DNA of 64,000 nucleotides from Asticcacaulis biprosthecium C19 (GTDB lineage Bacteria; Pseudomonadota; Alphaproteobacteria; Caulobacterales; Caulobacteraceae), in contig NZ_GL883080.1 of assembly GCF_000204015.1 (NCBI RefSeq), positions 1 to 64,000 of the forward strand, read 5' to 3'. Shown one piece after another: positions 8,196 through 16,560 of this stretch. A program made the position numbers and the translations under genes. Every line of letters starts with the position of its first letter. Positions within the stretch are counted from its first letter, which is position 1. Below the pieces are notes generated by a model that was not told the DNA's origin, made no database searches, and was given only the letters and a program-made list of their open reading frames with translations.

Positions 8196-8962
8196 AGGCG
8201 ATGATCCTGGCCGGTGGCCGTGGCACCCGCATCAGCGAGGAGTCCCAGACGCGCCCCAAACCGATGATCGAAATCGGCGGCATGCCCATCCTGTGGCATA
8301 TCCTGAAGATCTACGCCGCCCACGGCATCCGCGAATTCGTCATCTGCCTGGGCTACAAGGGCTATATTATCAAGGACTTCTTCGCCAACTACCTGATGCA
8401 CCGCTCGGACCTGACCATCGATCTGCGCGACAACCGGCTGCATTTTCATGACAGCCAGGCCGAGGACTGGTCGGTCACCCTGGTTGAAACCGGCGAGGAC
8501 ACCGAAACCGGCGGCCGCGTCCGCCGGGCCGCCCGCTATCTCGGCGACGATGACGACTTCTGCCTGACTTATGGCGACGGCGTCGGCGATATCGACATCT
8601 CGGCCGCTATAGCTTTTCACAAGGGCCATGGCGGCCTGGCCACGGTCACTGGGGTCCAGCCGCCGGGTCGCTTCGGCGCCCTGGACATCCAGGGCGAAAA
8701 GGTCGGCCACTTCCTTGAAAAGCCACGCGGCGACGGCGCCTATATCAATGGCGGGTTCTTCGTGTTGTCGCGTAAGGTCATCGACTATATCGCCAGTGAC
8801 GCCACAGTGTGGGAGCGCGAACCGCTGGAACGCCTGGCTGCCGAAGGCCAGCTCAGCGCCTACCGCCATGATGGTTTCTGGCAGCCGATGGACACCCTGC
8901 GCGACAAGACCCAGCTCGAGCAGCTCTGGGCGACCGGGAAGGCGCCGTGGCGGGTATGGTAA
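8192..8962 (+). CDS. rfbF: glucose-1-phosphate cytidylyltransferase
   Basis: Forms CDP-glucose and pyrophosphate from CTP and glucose-1-phosphate, the entry step to CDP-6-deoxy sugars. The 256-residue length matches RfbF. It opens with the nucleotidyltransferase signature MILAGGRGTRISEES followed by RPKPMIEIGGMPILWHILK, and later shows FCLTYGDGVGDID (metal-binding region) and INGGFFVLS. The ATG at 8192 overlaps the stop of the GT41 gene, and the stop overlaps rfbG. A frame opening further upstream only adds out-of-family residues from the overlap, so this start is firm. Confidence 0.93.
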   Translation: MKAMILAGGRGTRISEESQTRPKPMIEIGGMPILWHILKIYAAHGIREFVICLGYKGYIIKDFFANYLMHRSDLTIDLRDNRLHFHDSQAEDWSVTLVETGEDTETGGRVRRAARYLGDDDDFCLTYGDGVGDIDISAAIAFHKGHGGLATVTGVQPPGRFGALDIQGEKVGHFLEKPRGDGAYINGGFFVLSRKVIDYIASDATVWEREPLERLAAEGQLSAYRHDGFWQPMDTLRDKTQLEQLWATGKAPWRVW

Positions 8963-9990
8963 GCCCGGACTTCTGGCGCCGGCGCCGCGTCCTGCTAACC
9001 GGCCATACCGGCTTCAAGGGCTGCTGGACGCGCGTGGTCCTGGAACGTCTCGGCGCGAAGGTCACCGGCCTCAGCCTGGCCGCCGATACCCCGAGCCTGC
9101 ACGGACTTCTCGGTGGTGGCGATGACGCCGCGGTCGACATCCGCGACCGCGCCGCCGTGCGCGCCGCGGTCGATGCCGCCGAACCCGAGGTCATCCTGCA
9201 CCTGGCAGCCCAGGCTCTTGTGCGGGCGTCGTTCGACCGGCCGTTCGAGACCATGGAAACCAACATCGCTGGCAGCCTCAATCTGCTGGAAGCTGTCCAT
9301 GCCGGTGGTGGCGACCCCGCTATCCTGATGATCACCAGCGACAAGGTCTATCGCAACCGCAACACCGGCCAATTCTTCACCGAAGACGACGCCCTTGACG
9401 GCGAAGACCCCTACAGTGCTTCGAAGGCCGCTTGTGAGATCGCCGTCCACGCCGCGGCACGGGCCTGCCGGCTGCGCGTTGCCACGGCGCGGGCCGGCAA
9501 TGTCATCGGTGGGGGTGACTTCGCCGCCGATCGGCTGATCCCCGACATCGTCCGCGCCGTCCAGTCGCAGTCCGGGCTTAAACTTCGCCACCCGGAAGCG
9601 ACACGGCCGTGGCAGCACGTACTCGACATCATTTTCGGCTACCTGATCTATGCGGAACGCCTTGGCCAGCCAGGCCTGCCGCCGGCGCTCAACTTCGGCC
9701 CCGGCGCCGAAGGTTTGACAGTGCGAGAGGTGATTACTCTGATGGAAGCCGCGCTGGGCCAGACGGTGCCGTGGCAGGTCGTGCCATCGGACGACAAGCC
9801 CGAACGCACCCGTTTGGAGCTGGATGTAGCCTTGAGCCGTTCGGTGCTGGGTTTCGACAATGCCTTGTCTCAGGACGACGCCATTCGCTGGGCCGGCGAC
9901 TGGTACCGTCGCTACCTGACCGGCGAGCCCGCCACCCGCGTCACCCACGACCAGCTCGACACCTACATAAAGGACTATCGCCGTGGCTGA
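8956..9990 (+). CDS. rfbG: CDP-glucose 4,6-dehydratase
   Basis: Converts CDP-glucose to CDP-4-keto-6-deoxyglucose with bound NAD+. This extended short-chain dehydrogenase has the RfbG-typical glycine motif LLTGHTGFKGCW (residues about 13-24), the ITSDKVYRN segment and the catalytic YSASK (Tyr-x3-Lys). It is 344 residues from the ATG at 8956; a GTG at 8947 would add three residues. Both ends overlap neighbours (rfbF and the methyltransferase), so the pathway genes are translationally linked. Confidence 0.93.
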   Translation: MVSPDFWRRRRVLLTGHTGFKGCWTRVVLERLGAKVTGLSLAADTPSLHGLLGGGDDAAVDIRDRAAVRAAVDAAEPEVILHLAAQALVRASFDRPFETMETNIAGSLNLLEAVHAGGGDPAILMITSDKVYRNRNTGQFFTEDDALDGEDPYSASKAACEIAVHAAARACRLRVATARAGNVIGGGDFAADRLIPDIVRAVQSQSGLKLRHPEATRPWQHVLDIIFGYLIYAERLGQPGLPPALNFGPGAEGLTVREVITLMEAALGQTVPWQVVPSDDKPERTRLELDVALSRSVLGFDNALSQDDAIRWAGDWYRRYLTGEPATRVTHDQLDTYIKDYRRG

Positions 9991-11221
9991 TCCCCAGCTT
10001 TGCCGGTTCTGTAACCGGCCTTTGAACCGCATCTTCCTTGACCTCGGCGAGACGCCCCTGGCCAATTCCTACCTGAAGGCCGAAGCGCTGGACCGGCCGG
10101 AACCGTCCTATCTGTTGATGGTGCGGTTGTGCGACGATTGCCTGCTGGTCCAGGCCCAGCCGGTGGTGCCGGCTGACCATATCTTCTCCGACTACGCCTA
10201 TTTCTCGTCCTTCTCCTCAAGCTGGCTGAAACATGCCCAAGCGTACAGCCACGACATGATCGAACGGCTGAAACTTGATGGCCAAAGCTTCGTGGTCGAG
10301 ATCGCCAGCAATGACGGTTACCTGCTGCGCAATTTCGTCGCCGCCGGCATTCCGTGCCTTGGCATTGAACCTGCCGAAAACGTCGCCGAAGCCGCCCGAG
10401 CCCAGGGTGTGCCGACGGAGGCCGTCTTTTTCGGTGCTGACACCGCAAGGCGTGTCGTGGCAGAACGCGGCCCGGCCGATTTGATGGCGGCCAATAACGT
10501 CCTGGCCCACGTGCCCGACCTCAATGATTTCGTGGCGGGGTTCAAGATCCTGCTGGCGCCGACGGGCACGGTGACGATCGAATTTCCGCACGTCCTGCAA
10601 CTGATCCGTCACGTCCAGTTCGACACCATCTATCACGAACACTATAGCTACTTCTCGCTGGTCACCCTGAACCGCGTCTTCGCGCATCATGGCCTGACCC
10701 TGTTCGACGCCCAGGCCTTGCCGACCCACGGCGGATCGCTGCGCATCTTCGTCTGTCACAGCGACGATCCGCGCGCGGGCCTTCCCACCGAGCGCCTGCT
10801 GGCCCTGCGCCGTGAAGAGTCCGACGCCGGGCTCGACACGGTTGACGGCTATTCCGGCATGGCGGACAAGGTGGCGCAGGTCGTGACAGAATTGCGCCAA
10901 TTCCTGGGCGATGCCCGCCGGGACGGCAAGTCGGTCGCCGCCTATGGCGCCGCCGCCAAGGGCAATACCTTGCTCAATGTTGCCGGCATCGGTAGCGACC
11001 AGATACTTTTTGTCGCCGACCGCAGCCCGCACAAACAGGATCACCTCCTGCCGGGCAGCCATATCCCGATCGTCGCGCCCGAACGGATCGCCGAGGTCAA
11101 ACCGGACTACCTGCTGGTCCTGCCGTGGAACCTGATCGACGAGATCCGCGCCGACTGGAAAGACATTGCCGCCTGGGGCGGGCGCTTCGTCACGGCCATT
11201 CCTCAGCTCAAGGTCTGGTAA
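9983..11221 (+). CDS. SAM-dependent sugar C-methyltransferase (NovU/TylCIII type)
   Basis: A 412-residue three-domain enzyme. The N-terminal zinc-binding domain shows two Cys pairs (CRFC and CDDC). The central Rossmann methyltransferase domain has the SAM motif VVEIASNDGYLL followed by CLGIEPAENVAEAA. The C-terminal domain contains GAAAKGNTLLN and the terminal PQLKVW. This is the architecture of enzymes that add a methyl carbon to NDP-4-keto-6-deoxyhexoses (antibiotic sugars such as mycarose and noviose; family knowledge). Directly after rfbF-rfbG it implies a branched-chain, C-methylated CDP-deoxysugar. The start is a GTG at 9983 inside the rfbG stop region. The exact carbon methylated (C3 or C5) cannot be told. 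Confidence 0.88.
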   Translation: MADPQLCRFCNRPLNRIFLDLGETPLANSYLKAEALDRPEPSYLLMVRLCDDCLLVQAQPVVPADHIFSDYAYFSSFSSSWLKHAQAYSHDMIERLKLDGQSFVVEIASNDGYLLRNFVAAGIPCLGIEPAENVAEAARAQGVPTEAVFFGADTARRVVAERGPADLMAANNVLAHVPDLNDFVAGFKILLAPTGTVTIEFPHVLQLIRHVQFDTIYHEHYSYFSLVTLNRVFAHHGLTLFDAQALPTHGGSLRIFVCHSDDPRAGLPTERLLALRREESDAGLDTVDGYSGMADKVAQVVTELRQFLGDARRDGKSVAAYGAAAKGNTLLNVAGIGSDQILFVADRSPHKQDHLLPGSHIPIVAPERIAEVKPDYLLVLPWNLIDEIRADWKDIAAWGGRFVTAIPQLKVW

Positions 11222-11748
11222 TGCGACTGACCCCGACCCTCATCGACGGTGTCGTGGTGGTGGAAAGCGAATCCGCCGCCGATGACCGCGGCAGCTTTGT
11301 GCGCACCTGGTGCCGCGACACGTTTGCGGCGGCGGGACTAGACTTCGAGCCAATCCAGGAAAGCCTCTCGCGAAACCTCAAGACGGCGACCCTGCGCGGC
11401 ATGCACATTCAGGGCGCGCCCTTCGGTGAGCAAAAGCTCGTTCGTTGCCTGCGTGGCCGGATTTTCGACGTCGCGGTCGACCTGCGACCTGACTCGGCCA
11501 GCTATTGCCGCTGGTTTGGCCTCGAACTGGACGAAAGCCGTGACGCGGCGCTGTTCCTGCCGCGCGGCGTGGCCCACGGCTTTATCACCCTGAGCGATGA
11601 TGCCTGGGTCCACTACATGATCGACACCGCCTATGCGCCGGGCCATGCTGGCGGGGTGCGGTGGGACGATCCGGCGTTTGGTATTGCCTGGCCGACCGAA
11701 CCCGTTGTCATTTCGGACCGCGACCGCAACTGGCCTGACCATGTCTAG
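11221..11748 (+). CDS. NDP-4-keto-6-deoxyhexose 3,5-epimerase family protein (RfbC-like cupin)
   Basis: A 175-residue cupin of the dTDP-4-dehydrorhamnose 3,5-epimerase family. Motifs include the catalytic-His region LRGMHIQ, the GRIFDVAVDLRPDS strand pair and LPRGVAHGFITLSD. In this CDP-sugar operon it probably epimerises the CDP-4-keto-6-deoxy (C-methyl) intermediate rather than dTDP-rhamnose, since no rmlA, rmlB or rmlD lies nearby. The ATG at 11221 shares its A with the preceding TAA (TAATG); an upstream opening in this frame lies inside the methyltransferase gene and is not used. Confidence 0.88.
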   Translation: MRLTPTLIDGVVVVESESAADDRGSFVRTWCRDTFAAAGLDFEPIQESLSRNLKTATLRGMHIQGAPFGEQKLVRCLRGRIFDVAVDLRPDSASYCRWFGLELDESRDAALFLPRGVAHGFITLSDDAWVHYMIDTAYAPGHAGGVRWDDPAFGIAWPTEPVVISDRDRNWPDHV

Positions 11749-12595
11749 GATCCTGGTCACCGGCGCGTCAGGCCTCATCGGCCGCCATACCCTGGCCCAC
11801 CTGGTCGGCGCCGGTTTCGAAGTTCACGCGGTCGGCCGGTCGACGGCGGAACCGCTGGACCTGCTCAACACGGCGGCGGTGCGGGCGGCGATGGCGCGTA
11901 TCCGGCCGACCCATCTGCTGCACAATGCCTGGTACACCGAACACGGCCGGTTCTGGCACGCACCGGAAAACGCGGTCTGGCTTGACGCCAGCAAGGCGTT
12001 GTTTGCGGCCTTTGCCGAAGCGGGGGGGCGGCGTGTCATCGGCGTCGGCACCTGCGCCGAATACGACTGGGTGCGTTCCGATACGACGCCGTGGCGCGAG
12101 AACGATCCGCTGGCCCCGGCGACACCCTATGGCCGCGCCAAGAACGACCTGCACCAATGGCTGGCCGGGCAGGGGATCGACTACGCCTGGGCACGCCTGT
12201 TCCTGCTGTTCGGTCCGGGCGAAAACCCGGCGCGGATCGTGCCGCACCTGATCCGTTGCGCCCTGACGGGCGAGCCGGCGCGCTGCTCGTCCGGCCGTCA
12301 GGTGCGTGATTTCCTAAGCACCCAGGCGTGTGGCGAGCGCGTGGCGGCCGTGGCGACCTCGAACCTGAGTGGTGCCGTCAATATCGCCAGCGGTGTCGGG
12401 CTCAGCCTGCGCGATTTGGCACCGTTGATCGAAGCCGCAACGGGCCGGCCTTTGCGGGCCGAGTTCGGCGCCTTGCCGGACCGTCCGGAAGATCCGCCGT
12501 ACATGGTGGCCGACGTGGCCAGACTGAACGCGCTGGGTATCCCGACGTTCGACCTGAAGGCAGCCTTGAACATCTATGTGAGCGGGTTCCGATGA
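11741..12595 (+). CDS. NAD(P)-dependent epimerase/4-ketoreductase
   Basis: A 284-residue extended SDR enzyme with an N-terminal ILVTGASGLIGRHTL dinucleotide site, a GVGTCAEYDW segment and the catalytic YGRAK (Tyr-x3-Lys). As the last gene of the sugar operon it most likely reduces the 4-keto group and finishes the CDP-deoxysugar, but epimerisation is equally possible for this family. The ATG at 11741 overlaps the end of the rfbC-like gene by 8 bases. The protein is somewhat shorter than typical dehydratases (about 310-340), in line with reductase members. Confidence 0.85.
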   Translation: MSRILVTGASGLIGRHTLAHLVGAGFEVHAVGRSTAEPLDLLNTAAVRAAMARIRPTHLLHNAWYTEHGRFWHAPENAVWLDASKALFAAFAEAGGRRVIGVGTCAEYDWVRSDTTPWRENDPLAPATPYGRAKNDLHQWLAGQGIDYAWARLFLLFGPGENPARIVPHLIRCALTGEPARCSSGRQVRDFLSTQACGERVAAVATSNLSGAVNIASGVGLSLRDLAPLIEAATGRPLRAEFGALPDRPEDPPYMVADVARLNALGIPTFDLKAALNIYVSGFR

Positions 12596-12741
12596 CCTGT
12601 TCCGCTTTTGGGTGCGATAGCGCGGCTCAGGAGAGTGCGAGAACCGTGGCTGCAGTTCGCGCAGATCTTACGACTTGGTCGTCTGCTCTTTGACAACCTA
12701 TTCCTGAGGATGGGTAGAGTGCACCGTGCAAATCGGACATG

Positions 12742-12772
12742 AAAAAAGCCCCGGCCGTGACAGCCGGGGCTT
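12742..12772 (-). terminator. rho-independent terminator for the minus-strand membrane-protein gene
   Basis: The 8-bp arms GCCCCGGC and GCCGGGGC (loop of 7) are extended by AA/TT. Read on the minus strand the hairpin is followed by a run of six T. It lies 22 bases past the stop of the gene ending at 12794. There is no T-run on the plus strand, so it serves the minus gene only. Confidence 0.8.
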
Positions 12773-12793
12773 GCGATCGAGACGTCGCGAACC

Positions 12794-13234
12794 TTACCGC
12801 GTCCACTCGGCAACCTTGAGGGCGCCGGTGTGGGTCGCCTTCTTGGCCGCGCTGCCGAGATGGCGGCGGGTTTCGTTCAGGCGGTCGAAGTCGACCTTGT
12901 TGTAGGTCGAGCGCAGATGGCGGAAATCGACATCCGACAGCCCTAGCTGGTCGCGCAGGCGCTCCAGGCGGCTGGCTGGCTTGCGCTGCTCGTGGCGGTA
13001 GTTGGCGTAGGCAGCCACCGCGCCCACGACAGCGGCGCCTGCGGCGACATAGCCCGCCACCTGCCACCAATTGATCTTGCGAACGGCATCCTTGACGTCC
13101 TGAACCACCTCGTCAGCCTTTCCGGCGACCTGGGCTTGCAGGTTGCCGGGGGCGTCGATGTCGAAGTCGTCGTCATTGTAGCGGCCGGTCAGAGGCGGCG
13201 TTTGCGGTGTGGTGACCTTGTCCAACGTATCCAT
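12794..13234 (-). CDS. membrane-anchored small protein of unknown function, 146 aa
   Basis: The N-terminal 45 residues are acidic and disordered-looking (RYNDDDFDIDAPG), then comes a helix (DEVVQDVKDAVRKIN) and one transmembrane segment (WWQVAGYVAAGAAVVGAVAAYANY, about residues 50-72). A basic, helical C-terminal half with Arg/Leu heptads follows. The layout resembles DUF883/ElaB-like membrane anchors, but I cannot place it in a family. The ATG at 13234 is chosen for its AAGGAG site seven bases upstream; an open extension to 13531 lies over the araC-type gene and is composition-driven. Confidence 0.7.
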   Translation of the reverse strand: MDTLDKVTTPQTPPLTGRYNDDDFDIDAPGNLQAQVAGKADEVVQDVKDAVRKINWWQVAGYVAAGAAVVGAVAAYANYRHEQRKPASRLERLRDQLGLSDVDFRHLRSTYNKVDFDRLNETRRHLGSAAKKATHTGALKVAEWTR

Positions 13235-13256
13235 GTTCGGGCTCCTTGAAGGGGGG

Positions 13257-13303
13257 AATATCGCAGCGCACCCTAGCAGCCCGGGTGTAAGTAATATCGC
13301 AGC
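13257..13303 (+). repeat. 11-bp direct repeat between two minus-strand genes
   Basis: AATATCGCAGC occurs at 13257-13267 and again at 13293-13303, 36 bp apart, upstream (minus strand) of the small membrane-protein gene. It may be a paired regulator site; chance cannot be excluded. Confidence 0.3.
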
Positions 13304-13349
13304 ACATCGGGTGGTGGGAATTAAGAAGCCATAAGTATTGGAAAGGCCG

Positions 13350-14384
13350 TCACGCCTGACTGGCCTTGCAGAACTGGCCCGGCGTCCGCCCCGTCCACCG
13401 CTTGAAGGCGCGGGCAAAGGCGGCCGGTTCCGAGAACCCGACCAGATAGGCGGTCTCATAGATCGAGGCCTTGCCGCCGCGCAGATAGTCCTCGGCCAGA
13501 CGCCGCCGCAAACCGTCCAACACCGCAGCAAAGCTCGTGCCTTCCTCCTTCAGCTTGCGGAACAGGGTCTGGCGGCTGAAGCCCAGGCGCGACGCCATGG
13601 CGTCGGCGCTGACGTCGCCCCCAAGATCGCCTTTGTGCAGATCCGCCAGCAGCAGAGCTTCCAGCCGGCCTTTCAGGGTGCGCGTGGCGTCCAGCTCGGC
13701 CAGCAGGCTATCGGCATGTTTGGTCAGCAGGCCGAAGACATAGCGCGGGTTTTGCGCTACCTTCCAGCCGGTGATCTCAGGGTGCAACTCCATAGCGTTC
13801 CAGTCTGAGGAGAAATGCACCGGGCATTGAAATACGCGATCATATTCCGAACGGTAGACAGGTGCCGGATGGGTGACATGGATGGCCATGACGTGCGGCT
13901 GGGGCAGGAAGCGGCGCGGACCGCAGACCAGGCGGGCGAAGGATTCCTCGGTCATTTCGGGAAAGTCGTTGGGCTGGCTGCGGTTGAAAACCATGTACAG
14001 CTTGCCATCCCTGGGCATGAGCATGACCCGCGGACCGGGATCGCTGTCGACGAACTCGGTGGCCAGGCGGCCATAGCGCTGAAGCTGCAGGAACGCCTCT
14101 CCCATCGTCGCCGAGGCCTCCATGATCAGGCCAAGGACCGAGACCTCGGACATGCCGACCTGCTCGCCGAAATGCAGCGCCAAAGCGGGATCGCCGGTCG
14201 CTGCCTGGGCCAGACGCATCAGGTCAGTATACTGATGGAACGGGATGCGGTTGTCCGGGTTTTTCAGCTTGTGCGGCGAAAGACCGGCGCCTTTGATCAG
14301 GGCATCGCGGTTGGCACCGCCGGCGGATGCAAAATCGATAAGCCCTGATGCCAGCCCGGCTGAAACCGTTGCTTCCACGCTCAA
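13350..14384 (-). CDS. AraC-family transcriptional regulator (Arabinose_bd-type N-terminus)
   Basis: A 344-residue regulator with the long N-terminal ligand domain seen in OruR/ArgR-like AraC proteins (residues about 20-210; PALALHFGEQVGMSEVSVLG is typical). The C-terminal pair of HTH motifs spans about 235-335: AMASRLGFSRQTLFRKLKEE, then IYETAYLVGFSEPAAFARAFKRWTG, ending in the family TPGQF. It is divergent from the two membrane-protein genes at 14498-15678 with about 110 bp between starts, so it may control them. The ligand is unknown. Confidence 0.9.
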   Translation of the reverse strand: MSVEATVSAGLASGLIDFASAGGANRDALIKGAGLSPHKLKNPDNRIPFHQYTDLMRLAQAATGDPALALHFGEQVGMSEVSVLGLIMEASATMGEAFLQLQRYGRLATEFVDSDPGPRVMLMPRDGKLYMVFNRSQPNDFPEMTEESFARLVCGPRRFLPQPHVMAIHVTHPAPVYRSEYDRVFQCPVHFSSDWNAMELHPEITGWKVAQNPRYVFGLLTKHADSLLAELDATRTLKGRLEALLLADLHKGDLGGDVSADAMASRLGFSRQTLFRKLKEEGTSFAAVLDGLRRRLAEDYLRGGKASIYETAYLVGFSEPAAFARAFKRWTGRTPGQFCKASQA

Positions 14385-14497
14385 ACACCCTTTTTGTTAC
14401 GCACGGTCAATACCCGTGTCACCGGCGGTCATTGCCAGCCGCCCCTTGCGGCTACACGATATCGCTGTTAGCTGAAAGACAAGAATAGGGGAGAGTT

Positions 14498-14905
14498 GTG
14501 TTGAAAGAGGTTTCGCTGGTGCGCCTGTACCTGTTGCGGGCGTGTTACCTGGTTCTGGTTGTCGGCCTGGCCTGGCAGTTCTGGACAAAGGTGCCGACCG
14601 CCACCACCATGCCGTTAATGGAAGCGGCCGTTACGGCCATGTTGAGCGCTCTGGGTCTGTTGTCGGTATTGGGCCTGTTGGCGCCCCTTAAGTTCCTGCC
14701 GCTGATTCTGTTTGAACTCGTCTGGAAACTGATCTGGATCCTGGCGGTGGCCGTGCCGCGCTGGCAGGCCGGCACCATTGATGCCCAGACCGCAAACATG
14801 CTTTTTGCCTGTGCCATGGTAGCTCCGTTCGTGTTTGCCGTGCCGTGGTCCTATGTCTTCAAAACCTATGTTGGCGGCATCGAACCCTGGCGGGTGACGG
14901 CATGA
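14498..14905 (+). CDS. four-helix membrane protein of unknown function, 135 aa
   Basis: Four hydrophobic segments are visible: YLLRACYLVLVVGLAWQFW, AVTAMLSALGLLSVLGLL, ILFELVWKLIWILAVAVP and MLFACAMVAPFVFAVPWSYV. It resembles short DoxX/DUF-type inner-membrane proteins but is not assigned. The start is a GTG at 14498 with an AGGGGAGAG ribosome site just upstream. It overlaps the next membrane-protein gene by 4 bases (ATGA) and is divergent from the AraC gene, so the pair is probably one AraC-controlled transcription unit. Confidence 0.75.
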   Translation: MLKEVSLVRLYLLRACYLVLVVGLAWQFWTKVPTATTMPLMEAAVTAMLSALGLLSVLGLLAPLKFLPLILFELVWKLIWILAVAVPRWQAGTIDAQTANMLFACAMVAPFVFAVPWSYVFKTYVGGIEPWRVTA

Positions 14906-15678
14906 ACCGGATTGTCATCTGCGCCGCCGTGATGGCGGCCTTCCTGGCCGGGCCTGCCATGGCCGAAAACCTGCAGGCCGCGCCGGATGCGCCCATCTGG
15001 ATGCACTGGGGGGCAACCGCCCTCCTGTGGGCCCATATCGGTGGAGGCACTCTGGGCATGCTGTCGGGTGCGACCGCCATACTGAGCCCGAAAGGGAAAA
15101 CCGTCCATCGCGCGGCGGGCAAGGTCTTTTTCGCCTCGATGTTCGTCACCTACGCCATCGGTGCCGGTGTGGCGCCCTTCCTGACCGAGGGCCAACGTCC
15201 CAACTTCGTCGCCGGAATCCTGGCGCTGTACCTGCTGATCACGGCCTTCCTGGCGGCGCGGCGGCGCGACCCGAAGGTCGGCTGGATCGAATATGGTGGT
15301 TTGGCCGTGGCCCTGTCGATCGTTGCTGCCGGTGGGCTTTTCATGTGGCAGGGGGCAAATGATCCGTCCGGAACCGTGGATGGATCGCCGCCCCAGGCCT
15401 TCGCGCTGTTTATCGTTGCCGGACTGTTTGCGGCGGCAGGTGAGATCCACGTCATCCTCCGGCGCAGCATAGCCGGCGTGTCGCGCATATCGCGTCACCT
15501 GTGGCGGATGTGCATGTCGCTGTTCATCGCTTCGGGCTCCTTCTTCCTCGGCCAGCAGCAGGTCCTGCCGAAGGCCGTGGTCGGCACCTTCTGGCAGTTC
15601 GCGCCGGTGGTATTCCCGCTGCTGGCCATCGTGATCTGGCTGGTGGTCGAACACCTGCCCCGCAAGAAGGCGGCCTAA
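14902..15678 (+). CDS. polytopic membrane protein (DUF2306-like), 258 aa
   Basis: A signal-like first segment (IVICAAVMAAFLAGPAMA) is followed by about six more membrane helices. The region WAHIGGGTLGMLSGATAILSPKGKTVHRAAGK recalls DUF2306 proteins, in which conserved His residues sit at helix ends (family resemblance by eye). His residues recur in EIHVILRR and RISRHLWRM, which could ligate haem or metal. The ATG at 14902 overlaps the preceding stop. The end overlaps the convergent SRPBCC gene by 4 bases. Function unknown. Confidence 0.7.
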   Translation: MNRIVICAAVMAAFLAGPAMAENLQAAPDAPIWMHWGATALLWAHIGGGTLGMLSGATAILSPKGKTVHRAAGKVFFASMFVTYAIGAGVAPFLTEGQRPNFVAGILALYLLITAFLAARRRDPKVGWIEYGGLAVALSIVAAGGLFMWQGANDPSGTVDGSPPQAFALFIVAGLFAAAGEIHVILRRSIAGVSRISRHLWRMCMSLFIASGSFFLGQQQVLPKAVVGTFWQFAPVVFPLLAIVIWLVVEHLPRKKAA

Positions 15679-16220
15679 ATCATCCGGTCATAGTGCGGGA
15701 AGAGGTTGCCGAAACTGCGCCAGAAGCCTTCGGGCGACTTGCCTTCCAGTTCGGCGGCCAGGACGTCGAGATGGCTGTGCCAGCCGGCTGAGACCATCAC
15801 CCTTTCGGTGCGTTCAGGGGCGCGGCTATGGGTGATGGTCAAGCGGACCTTGTCGCCTGCGTCGGCCAGGTCGAACCGGACGTGCGCCGCTTCAGGGCTG
15901 GTACCCCAGGTGAAGGCCAGGAGCGAGGTCGGCTCGCAGTCCAAGATATGGCCTTGCAGGCGCTGTTCCTCGCCGAAGGCTTCGAAGGCCGCCGGTGGCG
16001 GCGCGTCGCCCGGCGTCAGGCCGTTGTTGTTGAAGATCAGTTCGATATCGCCGCCGTTCGACAGGCTGAATTCGCCAGCCCCCAGCCAGCGGCGGCGCAG
16101 GTCGGGCTCGGTCAGATAGCGCCACAGGCGCTCGCGCGGGCCGGGCAGCAGGCGTTCGAGGCGTATGGTGTCGGCGTTTATGGACCGGGCGTAGTCGTCC
16201 ACGGTGTCAGTCAGGGTCAT
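15675..16220 (-). CDS. SRPBCC/AHSA1-type protein, partner of the ArsR regulator
   Basis: A 181-residue START-like (Aha1 C-terminal domain) protein: ERLLPGPRERLWRYLTEPDL near the start, a central beta sheet, and the family closing helix GWHSHLDVLAAELEGK. Genes of this type commonly follow an SdpR-like ArsR repressor, as here, where it overlaps the arsR gene by 14 bases. The fold binds hydrophobic ligands, but the substrate is unknown. The ATG at 16220 follows AAAGGAG; the upstream open extension is out-of-frame arsR sequence. Confidence 0.88.
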   Translation of the reverse strand: MTLTDTVDDYARSINADTIRLERLLPGPRERLWRYLTEPDLRRRWLGAGEFSLSNGGDIELIFNNNGLTPGDAPPPAAFEAFGEEQRLQGHILDCEPTSLLAFTWGTSPEAAHVRFDLADAGDKVRLTITHSRAPERTERVMVSAGWHSHLDVLAAELEGKSPEGFWRSFGNLFPHYDRMI

Positions 16221-16560
16221 TCTGTTCTCCTTTGGCTTTGTCATCTTCGATGAGAAGGGCCTCGAGGACATCGAGGCGTTCGGTCCAGAACCGTTCGAAA
16301 TGCCGGATCCATTCCTGGCCGGCATGCATCGGCGCCGCTTCCAGGCGGCAGATATGGTTGCGTCCCCGGATCTCGCGCCGGACGAGGCCAGCGTCCTCCA
16401 GCACACGGATATGCTTGGACGCCGCCGCCAGCGACATGGGGTGGGGGGCGGCCAGGTCGCCGACCGTTGTTTCGCCTTGTGTCAGTTGCCGCAGCATGGA
16501 GCGGCGGGTGCCATCGGACAGGGCGTGAAACACGGCATCGAGAATAGCATGTTCAACCAT
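16207..16560 (-). CDS. ArsR-family (SdpR-like) winged-helix repressor
   Basis: A 117-residue repressor: ILDAVFHALSDGTRRSMLRQL is the classic N-terminal helix pair, GDLAAPHPMSLAAASKHIRVLEDAGLV is the HTH, followed by the wing RREIRGRNH. No metal-binding Cys pair (ELCVCDL type) is present, so it is not an arsenic or metal sensor; it fits the autoregulated ArsR-SRPBCC class. The ATG at 16560 matches the usual family start; an ATG at 16590 would add ten residues. A perfect palindrome straddles the start codon, so autorepression is likely. Confidence 0.9.
   Translation of the reverse strand: MVEHAILDAVFHALSDGTRRSMLRQLTQGETTVGDLAAPHPMSLAAASKHIRVLEDAGLVRREIRGRNHICRLEAAPMHAGQEWIRHFERFWTERLDVLEALLIEDDKAKGEQNDPD

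Noticed and set aside
13235-13531. N-terminal extension of the small membrane-protein gene.
   Set aside because: It crosses the end of the AraC gene and is Arg/Pro-rich; the ATG at 13234 has a good ribosome site and gives a normal protein.
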